Source: Actinopolyspora alba (GTDB lineage Bacteria; Actinomycetota; Actinomycetes; Mycobacteriales; Pseudonocardiaceae). Taken from it: DNA of 64,000 nt. The first letter of the stretch is position 1; each line of letters opens with the position of its first letter. Below, in pieces: positions 63,100 through 64,000 of this stretch. A program made the translations under genes and the position numbers. The stretch spans positions 62,001 to 126,000 of the forward strand of contig NZ_FOMZ01000012.1 in assembly GCF_900112765.1 (NCBI RefSeq). Reading direction: 5' to 3'. The notes beneath the pieces were generated by a model. It was not told the DNA's origin. It worked only from the letters and a program-made list of their open reading frames with translations, and made no database searches.

Positions 63100-64000
63100 G
63101 TCGTCCTCCTGTGGTGGATGGCTCGTTCGCCGCACGGGCTGTTTCGAGGCGCCGTCGTACGGTTTCGGCCACCCGCTCGGCCAGCCCGGCGGGACTGTCG
63201 GGAAGAGCTTCCAAACAACGACAGGCCAGGTCGAAAACGGCCTCGGCCGCCCGGGCGAGTTCGGGATCGGCGAGTCCGTGGCGCGCGGCGTCCACCCAGC
63301 TGTCAGCGACCGCGGCGGTCTCCTCGATCACCTTGTCCACGGCGGTTTCGCTGCGGAACAGGGCGATCAGAGCAGCGGCGGGCAGCATCCACTCGTCCCC
63401 CTCCTGCTCGTCGATGTAGCGCACCTCGAAGTAGCCGCGGGGACGTACGGGGGAGAACATGGTGGTCAGGTGATAGTCGAGGTCGTCACGCGTGGGGGCC
63501 TCTTCGAGTGAACCACCGATCCATTCGGCGAAGCTGATCCCGCTCGGAGCGGTCCAGTCGCCGTTGTCACGCCGCAGGCACACCACCGGAACGTCCAACA
63601 CGTGCCGTGCCCAGTCCGCGGCCGGATCGGCTGTGATCGGCGCGGGGCGCGTGCGGGGTGGATCGGTGTGCAGCAGGGACCGTGCCCGGGCCGAAGCCCA
63701 GCCGGTGTCGCCTCCCAGCACGGTGGACGAATTGGCGAACGTCGCGGTCAGGACCGGGCCGAGGGCGTGCAGCGCCGCCCAGCGCGTTCCGAGGCGGTCC
63801 CGCTCGCCGATGTCCAGGCACACCTGAATGCCGGCTGTGCTGCACATCATCCGCTTGCCACCACTTCCGATGCGGTCGAACGCGTGCTCCATGGCCGCGT
63901 AACGCGCCACCGGGAGCAGTCGACGCGGTGGGCGCCAGGGATCGATACCGCGAGCGCCGAGCACCAGGCCGGCGCGGTCGCACAGTTCGCGGACGTAGGC
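63071..64000 (-). CDS. egtA: Glutamate-cysteine ligase EgtA, partial at window edge
   Basis: The C-terminal 309 residues of a GCS2-type ligase; the frame stays open to 64000, so the N-terminus lies outside. RYAAMEHAFDRIGSGGKRMMCSTAGIQVCLDIG and ATFANSSTVLGGDTGWASARARSLLHTDP are typical of EgtA. It makes gamma-glutamylcysteine for EgtB. First visible gene of the egt operon; the 29-nt overlap with egtB suggests coupling. Its promoter is not in the window. Confidence 0.93.
   Translation of the reverse strand, partial: AYVRELCDRAGLVLGARGIDPWRPPRRLLPVARYAAMEHAFDRIGSGGKRMMCSTAGIQVCLDIGERDRLGTRWAALHALGPVLTATFANSSTVLGGDTGWASARARSLLHTDPPRTRPAPITADPAADWARHVLDVPVVCLRRDNGDWTAPSGISFAEWIGGSLEEAPTRDDLDYHLTTMFSPVRPRGYFEVRYIDEQEGDEWMLPAAALIALFRSETAVDKVIEETAAVADSWVDAARHGLADPELARAAEAVFDLACRCLEALPDSPAGLAERVAETVRRRLETARAANEPSTTGGRREHYRPRIG

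Overview
The window is high-GC actinobacterial chromosomal DNA. No tRNA, rRNA, insertion sequence, phage gene or CRISPR array was seen. A complete beta-ketoadipate operon with a fused PcaL, an ergothioneine (egt) operon, hopanoid genes, a wax-ester-synthase/DGAT-type acyltransferase, a SAV2177-type methyltransferase and an actinobacterial QcrB together suggest a Pseudonocardiaceae-like actinomycete. Several proteins have strongly acidic tails, which would fit a salt-tolerant genus such as Actinopolyspora or Saccharopolyspora. The genus is inference only.

Layout. 0.3-6.8 kb: small stress or energy genes, namely a universal stress protein, an SPW membrane protein, an orphan cytochrome b (QcrB) without qcrCA, an O-methyltransferase, a DUF2267 protein behind a SigB/SigF-like promoter, a DeoR regulator and a 7Fe ferredoxin. 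7.0-12.0 kb: a lipid locus with one polypeptide joining an MGDG-synthase-like glycosyltransferase to a WS/DGAT acyltransferase, translationally coupled to a DMT-type membrane protein and followed by an SDR; a VC0807-type membrane protein lies convergent. 12.2-20.0 kb: a tightly packed hopanoid operon read on the minus strand (hpnCD fusion, hpnE, polyprenyl synthase, shc, hpnG, hpnH) that should take C5/C15 diphosphates to squalene, hopene and ribosylhopane. 20.2-28.8 kb: two membrane proteins, transketolase, Tex and an ABC exporter.

28.8-36.4 kb: pcaIJFHGBL-pcaR on the minus strand, converting protocatechuate to succinyl-CoA and acetyl-CoA, with a clear promoter and operator in front of pcaI. 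36.6-38.5 kb: APS kinase divergent from a PAPS-type sulfotransferase. 38.5-41.5 kb: a quinone/electrophile locus resembling MhqR systems (hydrolase, ring-cleaving dioxygenase, WrbA, divergent MarR). 41.7-44.2 kb: an NlpC/P60 peptidoglycan hydrolase and a sirtuin. 44.4-51.6 kb: a nitrate/nitrite assimilation operon (nasA, a FAD/[2Fe-2S] subunit with an eroded FAD site, nirB, nirD, a sirohydrochlorin chelatase-like gene) with 4-nt overlaps at every junction. 52-64 kb: an EamA transporter, a SAV2177-type methyltransferase pair, a formaldehyde-dehydrogenase-like zinc enzyme, aconitase, two coupled small putative zinc proteins, and egtA(partial)-egtB-egtC-egtD on the minus strand.

The most unusual items are the glycosyltransferase-acyltransferase fusion with its coupled partners, the HpnC-HpnD fusion, the orphan QcrB, and the degenerate FAD site in the nitrate reductase partner. 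Functions are assigned by motif and family recognition by eye; no database search was run.
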